Positions 11,464 through 22,998 of a stretch of 64,000 nucleotides of DNA are shown one piece after another (the stretch's first letter is position 1; every line of letters begins with the position of its first letter). The notes beneath the pieces were generated by a model. The model was not told where the DNA came from. It saw only the letters and a program-made list of their open reading frames with translations, and searched no databases. A program made the translations under genes and the position numbers. The stretch is from Colletes latitarsis (Eukaryota > Arthropoda > Insecta > Hymenoptera > Colletidae), in contig NC_135137.1 in NCBI RefSeq assembly GCF_051014445.1, forward strand, positions 24,801,501 to 24,865,500, given 5' to 3'.

Positions 11464-12738
11464 ACATTTACAGGATATTGTTTGGGCTTCGGTGAGTACA
11501 CCAGGTTTATGACACAGAACCGGGTTTAGTCAAGGCCAGCATGGACAAAAATATAGAATTTTGTTAGCAAAGTACAAAGTGACTTAAACTTGATCGGCAA
11601 AGGCAATCTTGAGTAGTTGCAACCCTAACAGACTGTCAGATGGTCCACGCGTGCTCGGCTTCGCGTACCTGGGCTTCCCTTATTTCGTAGATGTTTTGCA
11701 CGCAGGCCTAGGGGTAAGGTACGCGGTGGAAAATCCCCGGAGTTGCCAAATGTGGCACCCTCCACAAATCCTTTGGTACGAGAGAGATGAAGAAATCAAC
11801 GTTATAACAAACGACAGATTCGTTGCAACACCCCCCGATTCGCTAAATAGACTCGTTTAGATATACATTGAATAAAAACATAGAAACTATTTCGTATAGT
11901 TTAGTCCCCTGAGAAGAAATGATCCTTCGAGTTTATATTAGTCGGGACACCTTATACTTTTACAAAGTCCGAACGAGGATTGACTCGACCACAGACAGCA
12001 CAGATATAAAATTGTACTTTCCGAATATCGTAAAACATGTAGAATTATACTTTATCAATATTTTAGGTGCCGGGCGAACCAAGTTTTTGGCTATTTTCTA
12101 TCATTGTCCTTTGGCAATGCAGCAGAATTTCCATCAGGCCCATAACTCACGCTTTCTCGAGCGCAAGCCGTTGGACCTGTACGGTAACCTTCCAAAAATG
12201 CATGGTTTATGACGTTTCCGATTGATTATTGAGGCAGTCGAGGAACAAGCTACCTGAACATTCTTTTATTTACGTAGAAAATATTGCCTCAAAAATAGCT
12301 TTCGTTACCGCGAGTCATAAACCACTCTGACCGTTATCTCGTCGGATATTTTCTTTATTTGTACGATCATCCACTACAAAACTAAGCTGTAACCCGATAA
12401 AAGAACAAACACTTAGCAATAACTACAAAATATATAAAAAGTCGTTCGGAAATATTTGGCTGCGTACGATCAAATGGTTCTGTAACGTAGCGTGTATCAT
12501 GGTAGCGATAGACGCAGCCATGAGTAATGATACTGACGGCTTTGAACAATAATAATATGAAAAGTGGTCTAAAGGGGGAAGTGATTTTATATGAGCAGTT
12601 AGAGAAAGATGTGCTGAAAACATTCCATTTAGTTAAAATACATGATATCTTAAGATTTAAAAGATATTCCTTGTCAATTGTAAAGAATTGTGTACATTTT
12701 ATTCATTTCATTTAACATTACTTTTTAAATATACTTGT
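11464..12738. other. Unassigned intergenic sequence
   Basis: No recognised coding family. Short open frames at 11609-11860 and 11919-12212 (plus) show no known domain and no splice context, and I do not call them genes. The segment ends directly against the left LTR of the BEL element. Confidence 0.3.
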
Positions 12739-13354
12739 TGAGGCGTGTCGTTTGCAAGACGGGTTGTAAATCCGTCCGACACAGAAGCTATATCGCGCAC
12801 TGCTGACGCGTATAGTTCTCTAAATTAAACTAATAATTTAGAGTCAAATTGAGACAATGAATCTTGTATTTATAATTATTTTATTTAACTGCACGAGTTG
12901 AGGAATCGCGTGTCGATGTATGACGGATGATGGATTGTGAATGCCCTTCGCGTTGCGCGTCCTTCCGTTTTGTTACTCTGATGGTAGGAATTTGGAGTGG
13001 AGGTGGTGAGGCGGAAGTTGAATTTTTGGAAGGAAAAATCTGCGATTGGTGGTTGGTCGTAGACGGATGGGATTCGTGGAAAAGGTCTAGGTGGTCGATG
13101 CTATTGGCGGTAAGGGTTGACATGGAGTCGGGGATGGTTCCGGCGTAGGTGCCTGCAGCGAGGCTCGGACGCGTCGCGGTTGGTTTCGCCACGAGGCGAA
13201 GTCGCTTGGTGGCACACAAAGCACGGGAAAAACCCGTGACGTCGCAGGTCTGTGTGCCAAATGTGCCTATCGGTTTATGAGGTTGCCTGCGCTAGGTGTT
13301 GTCCTTTGGCTAAACATAGAACGTTGTCGAGAAGAGCGAAATCGCGCCTCGACA
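12739..13354 (-). repeat. BEL element 3' LTR
   Basis: 616 bp, starting TGTCGAGGCGCG and ending CACGCCTCA on the minus strand. The matched copy is at 19243-19860. The internal open frame seen in both LTRs is not a gene. Confidence 0.9.
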
Positions 13355-13367
13355 TATCGCCCCCCTT
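13355..13367 (-). other. BEL polypurine tract
   Basis: On the minus strand AAGGGGGGCGATA lies directly before the 3' LTR, the expected place for plus-strand DNA priming. Confidence 0.75.
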
Positions 13368-13579
13368 GAACGGATCTGTTCAATAGTGACGAGACGGAAA
13401 GTGACCTCAGATTCATAGCTAGAGATACAGTACATGACTAGATATTCTAAGGTGCGCACAAGAATGACAAATTGTTATCGGACTATATACATGGGAAAAT
13501 CTTGTACAATTACTTAACATAAGGTTAGGGTAAAGTCGGTATCATTCTATCTAAGAGGTTAGTTGCTGGTAGGCAACGG

Positions 13580-16500
13580 TGACAGTTTCTTTATGCACCG
13601 TTTATAAGTGCCTCGCACAGTTTTCACCGTCACCACCCGGACGACGCCATCGTCGCCAGGGTGCAAGTCTACAATTCGCCCTAAGGGCCACTGCATGGGA
13701 GAAGTGTTGTCCTCCCGTAAGATCACGAGGTCACCAATTTGAATGTTTTTGGTGTTGCCTGTATGCCACTTTTTGCGTACAGTCTGCTCCTGCAGGTATT
13801 CCTTTATCCACCGGGTCCAGAAGTGCTGGCGTAACTGTTGAACGTGTTGCCACGTAGAGAGACGTGGTGTCGGGACTGCTGTAAGGTCGTAATCTGGCAG
13901 GCTTGTTAGGGTATCGCCGATAAGGAAATGTGCGGGTGTTCAAGTCGTTGGGATCGGACGATAGAGGGGTTAACGGTCTGGAATTTAAAATGGCTTCAAT
14001 TTGATTTAAGTAGGTTAACAATGCTTCATAAGACAGAAGAGTGTCGCCGATTACACGCAGTAAGTGGTGTTTGGTAGATTTGACTGCAGCCTCCCAGAGG
14101 CCGCCGAAGTGAGGAGAACGTGGTGGAATGAGGTGCCATCGAACGCCCTCATTTTGTAAACTTTCTGCTATCGCCTCGTTGTATTTCTGTGCCCTTATGG
14201 TGGCAAAGAATTCTTTTACCTCCCGAGCCGCGCCTACGAAATTCGTCGCGTTGTCGGAGTAGATGTCCGAACTTTTGCCACGTCGCGAAAAGAAACGCCG
14301 AACTGCTGCCAGGAAGGCCTCCGTGGTTAGGTCGTTAACGATCTCGATATGGATGGCCTTCGTCGCGAAGCATACAAAGATGGCCAGGTACACCTTGACC
14401 TTGTTACGGTTACGCTCTACCTTCTCCTTGATAAATAAGGGTCCGCAATAGTCGACGCCGGCGTGCATGAATGGTCTCGAAGGAGTGACGCGATTTGTCG
14501 GTAAATCACCCATCAGGTAGTTCGGCGTCGAAGGATTGAGTCGACGGCAGGTCGTGCACTTGTGCAAAATGTGGCGCACTACGTTTTTTCCGCTCAGAAT
14601 CCAAAATCTTTGGCGTATTGTATTAAGGGTTGCTTGGGTACCCGCATGGAAGTGTTTGATATGCTCGTCATGTATGAGAGATTTTGTGACCGCGTGGTCT
14701 TTGGGCAGGAGTGCTGGGTGTTTGGTGGCGTACGGAAGTGTTGCACGAGCCAACCTACCTCCGACGCGCAAGATTCCCTCAGGGTCCAAGAACGGGTTCA
14801 ATGAACTGATATTGGTGTTTGTGTTTCCCGACATTTGCAATATTTTAATCTCCTTTGCAAACCCTTCCCGCTGTACAATTTTGATGATACGCGTTTCGGC
14901 AGTGCGTATCTCCTCGACGGACAAAGGACCGCGTATCCTTCCCCGGGAGGTGCAATTGTTTATGAAGCGTGAACAATACGCGATTACGCGTTTCAACCGT
15001 TGGAAGGAGGAAAACTTCTGTAGGACGTTCCACTCGTGGGCTATCGTAATTAACGCGACGGTGGGACGAGTCTCGGGTATGTTTATCGGTGTTAGGATGG
15101 TATTTGGCCAAGCCGATTCGGGGTAGGTTAACCAGTCGGGCCCGTACTGCCATAACCGATTACCTACGAACTCTTTGGGAGTCATGCCGCGAGATATCAA
15201 ATCCGCGGGGTTATGTTCGGACGCGATGTGCCGCCATTGTTGCCCGTGTGTTAGAGTTTGGATATTGGAGACCCGATGCGCGACGAAGGTCTTCAACATA
15301 TGCGGGGATGTGTTTATCCAGTGAAGCGTGACGGTTGAATCTGACCAAAATACTGTCTGGTCGAACGTTATTTTTCGTAGTGCTGTAATTACCGCCTTGT
15401 ATAATTTTGCCAATAATTCCGCAGCGCATAGCTCGAGCCGGGGTAGGGTTATGGTTTTTAATGGCGCGATCCTTGATTTTGAGCATAGCAATCGTGCTAT
15501 TGTTTTACCGTTTTTCGTGGTTGAGCGTAAATAGATACACGCTCCATATGCGCGCTCGCTCGCGTCGCAAAACCCGTGCAACTCTACCGATTCGTAATTC
15601 TTCGCGGTTACCTGTCTGCAAAAGCTTATATCGCGTAATAAGATTAGTTCTTGGCAATATTGTGTCCACGCGGTGTGGATGTCGGTGGGCACGGATTCGT
15701 CCCAATCTAATTTTAATTGCCATAGTGCTTGCATTATAATTTTGGTGTGCGCGATTATGGGGCCGAGTAGTCCCAACGGATCGAACAATGACGCGATTTG
15801 CGATAGCGTGGTCCGTTTGGTGATTCTCCTTCCCGTTTCGAGGTCGGAGATCGAATATGAAAGCGCGTCTTTTTTCGCATTCCATCGTAGTCCGAGTGTC
15901 TTAACCGTTTCGTCCAAGTCCAGTCGTACGTACGCGCTGTCCGTCCGATCGTTTAGTGAGTCTAGAAGTCGATCGTCGTTAGAGGCCCACTGTCGAAGTT
16001 TAAGTCCGCCCTTGTTGCATAAACCAATTAATTCGTCCCGTATAAGTCGTGCGTCCTCGTACGTGTGCGCGCCAGTCAGTAAGTCGTCGACGTAGAAATC
16101 TTCTAAGACTACCGTTGCAGCATTGCGAAATTGTTCTCCTTCGTCCTTGGCCAATTGGTGTAATGAACGAATCGCGAGAAATGGTGCGGCGGTCGTACCG
16201 TATGTGACCATGTTTAACCTGTAGGTGTCTATGGGGTGTCGAGGACTCGCGCGCCATAATACTTTTTGGAATACGCGTTCCGATGGATGCACTAAGGTTT
16301 GACGGTACATTTTTTCTATGTCGGCTGTCAATACGATGGAATGTGATCTGAAGCGAGTTAATAACGAGAATAGATCCTCTTGGATCGTTGGACCGGTCAT
16401 GAGGCAGTCATTCAATGAAGTACCGCGGGATGTTTTGGCGGAGGCGTCGAACACGACGCGGAGTTTTGTCGTTACGCTGGTGTCCTTTACCACCGCGTGG

Positions 16501-17195
16501 TACGGCAGGTAGTAACCCTCGTCCGTGCGCGGTGCGTCCAGTTTCGTCATGTGGCCTAACACACGATATTCATTTAAAAATGCTTGGTATTTTGCGTTTA
16601 ACTGTGGATTGCGATTTAGTGATTTCTCTAGCGAATGGAAACGCCGGAGTGCGATTGTAAACGAATCACCTAAAGGTTTTCGGTCTTGTTTGAACGGGAG
16701 TTTAACGATATATTTACCCGTTGTTACGTCACGGGTCGTGTTTTCGCGATAATGGTTCTCGCAATCGTTCTCTTCGCGCGATAATATTGGACCTTGCGTT
16801 GGTTCCTCGATTTCCCAAAATTTCGCGATTTGTTGCTGCAACGGCTTCAATGACAAACTACACGTCGTGGTGGTTGGAAAGTGTTTTCGAGGGACTGTTT
16901 TACCTGATACAACCCATCCAAATTTTGTCTTCTGCAATCTGGCCCGACTATTTGCAATGGGTAATTGACCTACGCACATAAGTTCGTAGAAGATTTCTGC
17001 GCCGATAAGTCCGTCGATTTCAGTCGGAGTTCGAAATCCAGGATCGGCCAATGGAAGATTGTCCGGAATCTTAACATCGCATTTTGATATTGATTGGGTC
17101 GGTAACAGCTCGGCTATCCGGGGTGTTACTAAGAAGGTTAGCTGGGCGCTAAACTTATTCACGCGCGATCGAATTTGCGTGCTGACCATGGCAGT
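13580..17195 (-). pseudogene. BEL/Pao pol: reverse transcriptase, RNase H, integrase
   Basis: The open part (17189-13731, 1152 residues) carries the BEL order. The first residues complete the protease-type domain begun in gag. The reverse transcriptase has Y-G-T-T-A-A-P-F and the catalytic F-Y-V-D-D-L-L. RNase H begins G-F-C-D-A-S-E-R-A-Y-G-A. The integrase has an H-X4-H...C-X2-C zinc region, then V-D-Y-C-G-P-L, Y-S-D-N-A-T-N-F and H-F-G-G-L-W-E-A-A-V-K, giving the D, D and E residues. Near 13938 a one-base gain (an extra A in the coding strand) shifts the frame, so the last residues printed from this frame are out of register, although the DUF5641-like tail is still visible in the next frame to about 13580. 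Together with the stop at 17196 this copy is inactive. Confidence 0.9.
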
Positions 17196-18731
17196 TCAAT
17201 TCGATGTGATCTGATTAATGCCTAACACTGGCGCGTTTGTGCTGCGTTTCGCGAGGTTTAATTTCTGCGTGATTCCTTCGGTCAGGAAGTTTGATTGCGA
17301 GCCCGAATCTAATATGACGCGGCACGGATGGAAGCGGCCATTCGAATCTTTGATGTGAATAACCGCGGTTGATAATAGGATTTCCGGCGCGCAGTGGGTA
17401 TTCAAAGAGGCTAAATTGCACTGGCTGTTTTGAGGACTCGGTAGCGGTTCCGCGTGTAACAACGTGTGATTCTTGGCGTTGCACCGACGGCAAGTGCCGG
17501 TGGACATGCATTGGCTCGCGACGTGGTGGGGCCGTAGGCAGTTATTACACAATCCTGCCTTCTTCACCATTTCAATGCGTTGATCGACGGATACTCTAAT
17601 CAATTTTTGGCATTGGTGTGTGCAGTGTGCGTTTTTGCAAATGGAGCATGTTAAACGCGTTGTCTGATACGCGTGAGTAGGTCGTGAGGTTTCTGTCGAT
17701 CCTCGCTTGGGAGGGGATGGTTTTTCGGCCGTTTTAGTGTTACGAGTCGAGTTTTCTAGAACTTTGCGTCGCGCGTGCAAGAATTCTAAAAGTTCCTCCA
17801 CGGTGGGCAGTGGATTACCTTGGGTTTTCTTCTTCCAACGGAGCAACGTCAGTTCATCTAATTTGGACGTTATGGCATAGACCGGGAATGCCTCTAGGAA
17901 GGGTTTATTTAACGCCTTTAACGCGCGGTAATGTTTATACGCGGAATCTAAGAGTTCGCCCAAGGCGACGGAATTGGTTCTCGAGCACGTTGGTAAATCG
18001 AAGAATGCTTTTACACGATTGTTAATCACAATGGTAGGGTCGTTGTAGTATTTTTCTAGTAGTTCCCAAGCAACCGGGTAATTCGCGGCGGTCGTCTCTA
18101 GGGACTCTAATTTTTCTGCGGCCTTGCCGGACAGGCACGAACGCAGGTAGATTAGTCGTTGTGTGTCTCGAAAGTTAGGGTTTTCGTGCACCGCGGATTT
18201 GAAGGCGTCGGCGAAACCTGGCCATGCTTCGTACGCACCGTTAAATTTAGGCAAGTCCATTCGCGGTAACTGTACTTGAATATCGGGCGTGATCGTTAGC
18301 GGAGAATTCGCGTTTACCGGGTGCATGCTATCGGCAGAATGCGCGATGGTATCGACGCGTGTAGGCATATCTTGGCTATGCGCCATGTTTTCTTCCCGCC
18401 TAGCAGCAGTAATCGGCTCACTGATTTTGTCTAATATTTTCCGCGCACGTCTCATCGTTTCGGAATGTTGTTCTTCGAATTCTAGGCGCTCTGAGAGGCG
18501 ATCCTCAAATTGTTCGTCCGACGCGAGTTCTTCTAGCGAATCGTGTACTATATTAAAGGCGTCTAAATCGCGTTCTAATTTTTGCATTTGCAACGTCAAA
18601 TGCTGCGCGTCACTATTCCCTACTTCGGCGTAGGTCTCTAATGCTTTCGCGAACATCGTGAGTCGTCGTTTGAATAGCGACCGTTTTTTTATTAACTTGC
18701 GTTCGGTTCTGGTTCTGTCTTCTGAAGCCAT
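17196..18731 (-). pseudogene. BEL/Pao gag with protease start
   Basis: Start chosen at the ATG at 18729-18731 (M-A-S-E-D), since an upstream in-frame ATG adds only a hydrophobic tail unlike the family. The DUF1759-type gag region (coiled N-terminus, then L-P-K-F-N-G and a long helical block) is followed by cysteine clusters at about residues 395-455 (C-S-I-C...H...C, C-N-N-C...H...C and C-R-R-C...H). Near the end is the retropepsin core V-I-L-D-S-G-S-Q-S-N-F. The frame stops at a TGA (17196-17198) inside the protease domain, and pol continues in the same frame immediately after. I infer a nonsense mutation; readthrough is possible but unsupported. Confidence 0.88.
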
Positions 18732-19218
18732 TGTTTTGGAATGGGACGCGGTGACAAAACTGTTGGACAGAAGGAACAATCGGCGATATTAGACAAGCAA
18801 ACTCAGACTTACGTTTACGATGGCGATCCCGCTGCGTAGTTGAGTGGGGTGCGTTGTAGGTAGGACGTTCCCTTGGCTGCGGCTGCTCGGCGTGGCTGAG
18901 CTTCCACTGGATGCTGCGATCCGGGTGCTGCGCTTTCCGCGCACGTGGCTCTGCGTGCTGGGTTGCTCCTCCGTTGAGGATGGTGATGATTATGGCGTTT
19001 GGTTGTCGCCCGTTGAGTTCTGGTTGCAGATGAAGTGCCGTTTGCTGCTTCGATCTGCAGAATCCCAGTCGTCGTGGTGTTCCAGTTGGATAGCTTCCTG
19101 GTCGTGGTTGAGTTCGAAGTGTAGCTACTGCGTGCTACTGACTTCGTCGATTGACTTATTCTTCGACACGGCAGACTCCTTGGTGTTGATTTAATGGACC
19201 AGGCACCCACAGCACTGG
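18732..19218 (-). other. BEL 5' leader
   Basis: Untranslated leader between the primer-binding site and gag. Overlapping open frames on both strands show no family signal. Confidence 0.6.
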
Positions 19219-19236
19219 ATCCGGCTCGAAGGACCA
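19219..19236 (-). other. BEL primer-binding site, tRNA-Tyr
   Basis: Minus strand TGGTCCTTCGAGCCGGAT is complementary to the 3' end of eukaryotic tRNA-Tyr including its CCA (ending CCGGCTCGAAGGACCA). It sits six bases from the 5' LTR. Confidence 0.85.
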
Positions 19237-19242
19237 AAATGA

Positions 19243-19860
19243 TGAGGCGTGTCGTTTGAAAGACGGGTCGTAAATCCGTCCGACACAGAAGCTATATCGT
19301 GCACTGATGACGCGTATAGTTCTCTAAATTAAACTAATAATTTAGAGTCAAATTGAGACAATGCAAACTTGTACTTATAATTATTTTATTTAACTGCACA
19401 AGGTGAGGAATCGCGTGTCGATGTATGATGGTTGATGGTTTGTGAATGCTGCCTCGTGTTGCGCGTCCTTCCGTTTTGTTAATCTGATGGTAGGAATTTG
19501 GAGTGGAGGTGGTGAGGCGGAAGTTGAATTTTTGGAAGGAAAAATCTGCGATTGGTGGTTGGTCGTAGACGGATGGGATTCGTGGAAAAGGTCTAGGTGG
19601 TCGATGCTATTGGCGGTAAGGGTTGACATGGAGTCGGGGATGGTTCCGGCGTAGGTGCCTGCAGCGAGGCTCGGATGCGTCGCGGTTGGTTTCGCCACGA
19701 GGAGAAGTCGCTTGGTGGTACACAAAGCACGGGAAAAACCCGTGACGTCGCAGGTCTGTGTGCCAAATGTGCCTATGGGTTTATGGGGTTGCCTGCGCTA
19801 GGTGTTGTCCTTTGGCTAAATATAGAAAGTTGTCGAGAAGAGCGAAATCGCGCCTCGACA
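19243..19860 (-). repeat. BEL element 5' LTR
   Basis: 618 bp, matched to 12739-13354 with scattered substitutions and short indels. Confidence 0.9.
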
Positions 19861-20753
19861 GCCTTTATGTAGACTACGTTTTTTAAATATTTGTTTTCAC
19901 TGGTTGATAGATTTGCGTAGAATTTTTGTGCTATTTTTTGAACATGTTCTCGTATTAATGGTATTTGCGCATCTTCATGAAGAGTTATAATTCTTTCGTA
20001 CCTGTTTCTATTTAGGATTAACCTTAGGCATTTATTCTGAAACTCGTGTAGTGGTTTTGTATTTGTTTTTGGATTTGCGCACCATGCAGGAGCTGCATAG
20101 CAGATTATTGGACACAATATGGAAGTATACAATAGCTTTTCATTTGGTATTGACATCGTCGATGATTTTGCCATAAGAGCATATAATAACACATTATATG
20201 CTTTTCTGAGTGTTTGTTTAATGTGTTTCTTAAATAGTAGTCTCTTATCTAGAAATACTCCGAGGTATTTTACAGTTGTTGTCGGATTTATGCAGTGGTT
20301 GTACATTTTTATCGGTGAAAAAATTTTGGTGTCTTTTATTTTCTTTGAAAAAACTATGACTTCCGTTTTGTCTGCATTGAGGTCTATTTTTCAGGTTTTG
20401 AAATATTTTTCTAGTATATTAACGTGGATTTGAAATTGTTTTGCTGCAACAACTGCACTGAACGAGTGCACGTATATCGCAGTGTCGTTCGCGAAATTGT
20501 GGGATGTCGTTTAGGAAATTAGTAAATAAGATGGGACCAAGTACTGAATCCTGAGGTACTCCTGTGCTTACCCTCTTTGGTTTGGATTTAACATTGTTTA
20601 CTATTACTTTGAAAAATCTATCCCTTAAGTATTAGTTTATGAATTTTATCAGGGGCGGTGGGTATTTTTTTTGACTCATTTTATATGTAACACCATCTTG
20701 CCAAACTCTGTCAAATGCCTTTTATATGTCTAAAAGTAACATTACTGTTACTT
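19861..20753 (-). pseudogene. Jockey-like LINE ORF2, reverse transcriptase C-terminal half
   Basis: Minus-strand coding remains of a non-LTR reverse transcriptase. Near 20700 is A-F-D-R-V-W-Q-D-G; near 20560 a G-V-P-Q-D-S-V-L-G-P-I-L-F motif; near 20370 N-A-D-K-T-E; at about 20230-20270 T-V-K-Y-L-G-V-F-L-D, and then the thumb and tail with C-Y-A-A-P-A-W. The longest clean stretch is 20306-19773. The F-X-D-D catalytic region is shifted and not intact. The copy is cut at 19860 by the BEL LTR and separated from its front half by foreign sequence at 20754-21917. Confidence 0.8.
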
Positions 20754-20794
20754 TTTTCTAAAAAAAACAGTAATCTGAAGTAACAGTAATGTTA
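20737..20794. repeat. 17-bp perfect hairpin at a LINE breakpoint
   Basis: TAACATTACTGTTACTT (20737-20753) is LINE sequence, and its exact inverse is at 20778-20794 across a 24-base loop. The second arm therefore copies the LINE edge in inverted form where LINE homology stops. Confidence 0.7.
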
Positions 20795-21318
20795 TTTTCT
20801 TCTTGTTATAATTTATGCTTATGTCATTTATTAGTCTTACTACTTGTTGGATGGTATTATGCTGTTGCGTCGCAACGTATTACGGCCGGAAGGCCAGAGT
20901 ACTTTAGACTGAGGGCAAAGGAAACCAGTGTAGCCGGTACGTGCCGATACAAGGCCACCATAACAATAGCGACATTTGGCCGCCAAAAACCGTTTGAAAG
21001 TTAGAAATTAGCAGCATATTTACAACCTTATCGACCTCGACTTTTCTTTTCTAAAACCACCCCTTAGTCATGATCGTTTTTCCACTTTCCTCTCACTTTC
21101 GTCTCCAAAAAATCATCCCACGACTTCTCCAACATCCAATTACGAAACTGTATCCTCCCAAGTCTTTCTATCACTCAAAATCTCCTACATCAATCAGAAC
21201 TCCTTTGACCTGTAATGTTAACGAAAAATAATCATCGCAATCATTTCGATCCAATCTCGAATACAGAAAACTTAGGAAAGGTGCTCTCTATTAGAATACC
21301 GACTAGCTGTACCTTATA
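20795..21318. other. Unassigned insert sequence within the LINE
   Basis: Lies between the two LINE halves. No coding family recognised; only a short open frame at 20789-21004 with no domain. Confidence 0.3.
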
Positions 21319-21836
21319 CAGGGTGTTCGGACACCCTTGGGAAAAATTTTAATGGGGGATTCTAGAGGCCAAAATAAGACGAAAATCAAGAATACCAATT
21401 TGTTGATGCAGGCTTCGTTAAAAAGTTATTAACAATTAACTTCAGAAATTTCAAATCGTTCTGGAAAAATTATTTTCGGTTGCAGAAATCAATTACAAGC
21501 ATTTTTAGTGAATAGACATATATTCGAAATCCTACTCAGTTTCGAGAAAAAAATTCGAGTAGGTGATGAAATTTTTCGATGAAATTAAAACATTTCAAAT
21601 CGTTCTGGAAAAAATATTTTCAGTTGCGGCGGTCAATTGCAATCATTTTTTATGAATAGACATACCCTCGAAATCTTGCGCATTTTCGAGAAAAAAATTC
21701 AGTACGGGCGGTACTTCGAACGTTAATAACTTTTTAACAGAGCCTCCATCAACAAATTGGTATTCTTGATTTTCGTCTTATTTTGACCTCTAGAATCCCC
21801 CATTAAAATTTTTCCCAGGGGTGGCCGAACACCCTG
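21319..21836. mobile_element. Family C foldback MITE, copy 1 (TA-flanked)
   Basis: Starts CAGGGTGTTCGGACACCC and ends with the inverse ...CCGAACACCCTG. TA dinucleotides flank it at 21317-21318 and 21837-21838. Inverted arms share the AATTTTAATGGGGGATTCTAG block and GACGAAAATCAAGAATACCA. No ORF. TA target and CAGGG-type termini point to a Tc1/mariner-type non-autonomous element. Other copies are at 54940-55981 and 62036-62408. Confidence 0.8.
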
Positions 21837-21917
21837 TATAGTCTCAACGTCATTCGGTTACATTTTGTAATTGAACAGTGTATCCGCGATACAGTGACTG
21901 AACGCTCCCCTATAACG

Positions 21918-22998
21918 TTCAACATATGCTTTTTAAAATGATTTTTTCTGTTACTTTGCTAAGAGTTGGCAATAGACTAATTGGTCTGTAGCTTAGTGCA
22001 ATTGTTTTATCTTTCCCCGGCTTCAGTATTGGAATTACCGTTGCTTTTTTCCATCGCGTAGGGAAATAGGCTAATATAAACGTACTGTTTATGATGTAGG
22101 TTAATTGTACGGCGGCTTTTTTAGATAGATTTTTCAACAGGATGTTTTGTATATTATCAGGGCCCGGTGCTTTCCTTGGGTTTATGTACTTCAGGTGTGA
22201 TTTTATTTCCTCGGGCGAGGTAATTAATTGTTTCCAATTTGCTAGGTTTTCGTGGCTAATGTTTTCAATAAAATTATTTACTGTATTAGAAATATTGAGT
22301 TGCTGTTCGTTATTGCTATCTATGATGTGTACTTGTTCGAAGTGTTTTGCTAGTATTTCGGCTTTATCTGTATTTATGAATGCAGAATAATTATCACTAG
22401 AAAATTTTTTAAGATTTTTTAAGTGATTTAATCATTTCCCAAAGTGATTCATCTGTGGGTGTTAGGTCTCTAAGTTTCTTTTCCCATGAATCATTTCAAT
22501 GTTTTATTATTAGTATCCTAATATTTTGGTTGAGAATTTGATTTATTTGTTTATAGTAGTAAAGGCCTGTGCGTTGCCATTTCCTCCTATCTGCATTGCG
22601 ACACTTAATTAGATACGATAGTCTCAGTGAGTGGAGAGTTTTTTATTTTGGCTTCTACTTTTTTAACCGTCCTATTCCTAGTTAATTGTATGACTTGGGT
22701 TAGTTTTGTGACTTCAATACATATCTATTTCGTTTGTCATTCCAATTTTATAGTTAATTTTTAATTATTTCTTCCTAGATTTTTCCAATCCATATTCACG
22801 TAAGAATATACGAATCGTTTTGGTTCTATGGATCCTAAATTAATTATAGTAAAATAAACTGGATTGTGATCAGAATTGAGATCTTTTAAAGCAACGAGAT
22901 AGGTAATGTTAGAAACATGCTTGTTTACTATTAAATCTATTGTGGTTGGAGTTGTGTTGTTATATGGGAAATGAGTAGGTTCGTCGATATTCATTATT
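21918..22998 (-). pseudogene. Jockey-like LINE ORF2, endonuclease end and RT N-terminal part
   Basis: The minus strand from 22994 carries the C-terminal part of an apurinic-type endonuclease (T-T-I-D-L-I-V, then the catalytic S-D-H-N-P-V), followed by the linker with basic R-K-W-Q-R-T-G, then R-K-A-P-G-P-D-N-I and, at 22137-21919, V-I-P-I-L-K-P-G-K-D and Y-R-P-I-S-L-L-P-T, which are RT blocks 0-2. Several stops interrupt the linker. The front of the endonuclease is lost at 22999, where LTR-like sequence starts. It is probably the same copy as 19861-20753. Confidence 0.8.

Larger units (their letters stand above)
12739..19860 (-). mobile_element. BEL/Pao LTR retrotransposon, full length, defective
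   Basis: 7.1 kb element on the minus strand with two LTRs (12739-13354 and 19243-19860), a tRNA-Tyr primer-binding site, gag-protease and pol, and a polypurine tract. The two LTRs differ at a few percent of sites, so the copy is not recent. No matching target duplication flanks it: bases before 12739 read ACTTGT and those after 19860 read GCCTTT. The right flank is LINE sequence whose expected continuation is not found on the left, which suggests a deletion or recombination at one edge. Confidence 0.9.

Noticed and set aside
11609..12212. Two plus-strand open frames as small host genes
   Set aside because: No domain, no splice or promoter context, and frame length is within chance for this composition.
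12881..19725. Similar 111-112 residue open frames at 12881-13219 and 19390-19725
   Set aside because: They are the same position in the two BEL LTRs, on the element's own strand but outside any known LTR-encoded protein. Duplicated by LTR synthesis, not separate genes.
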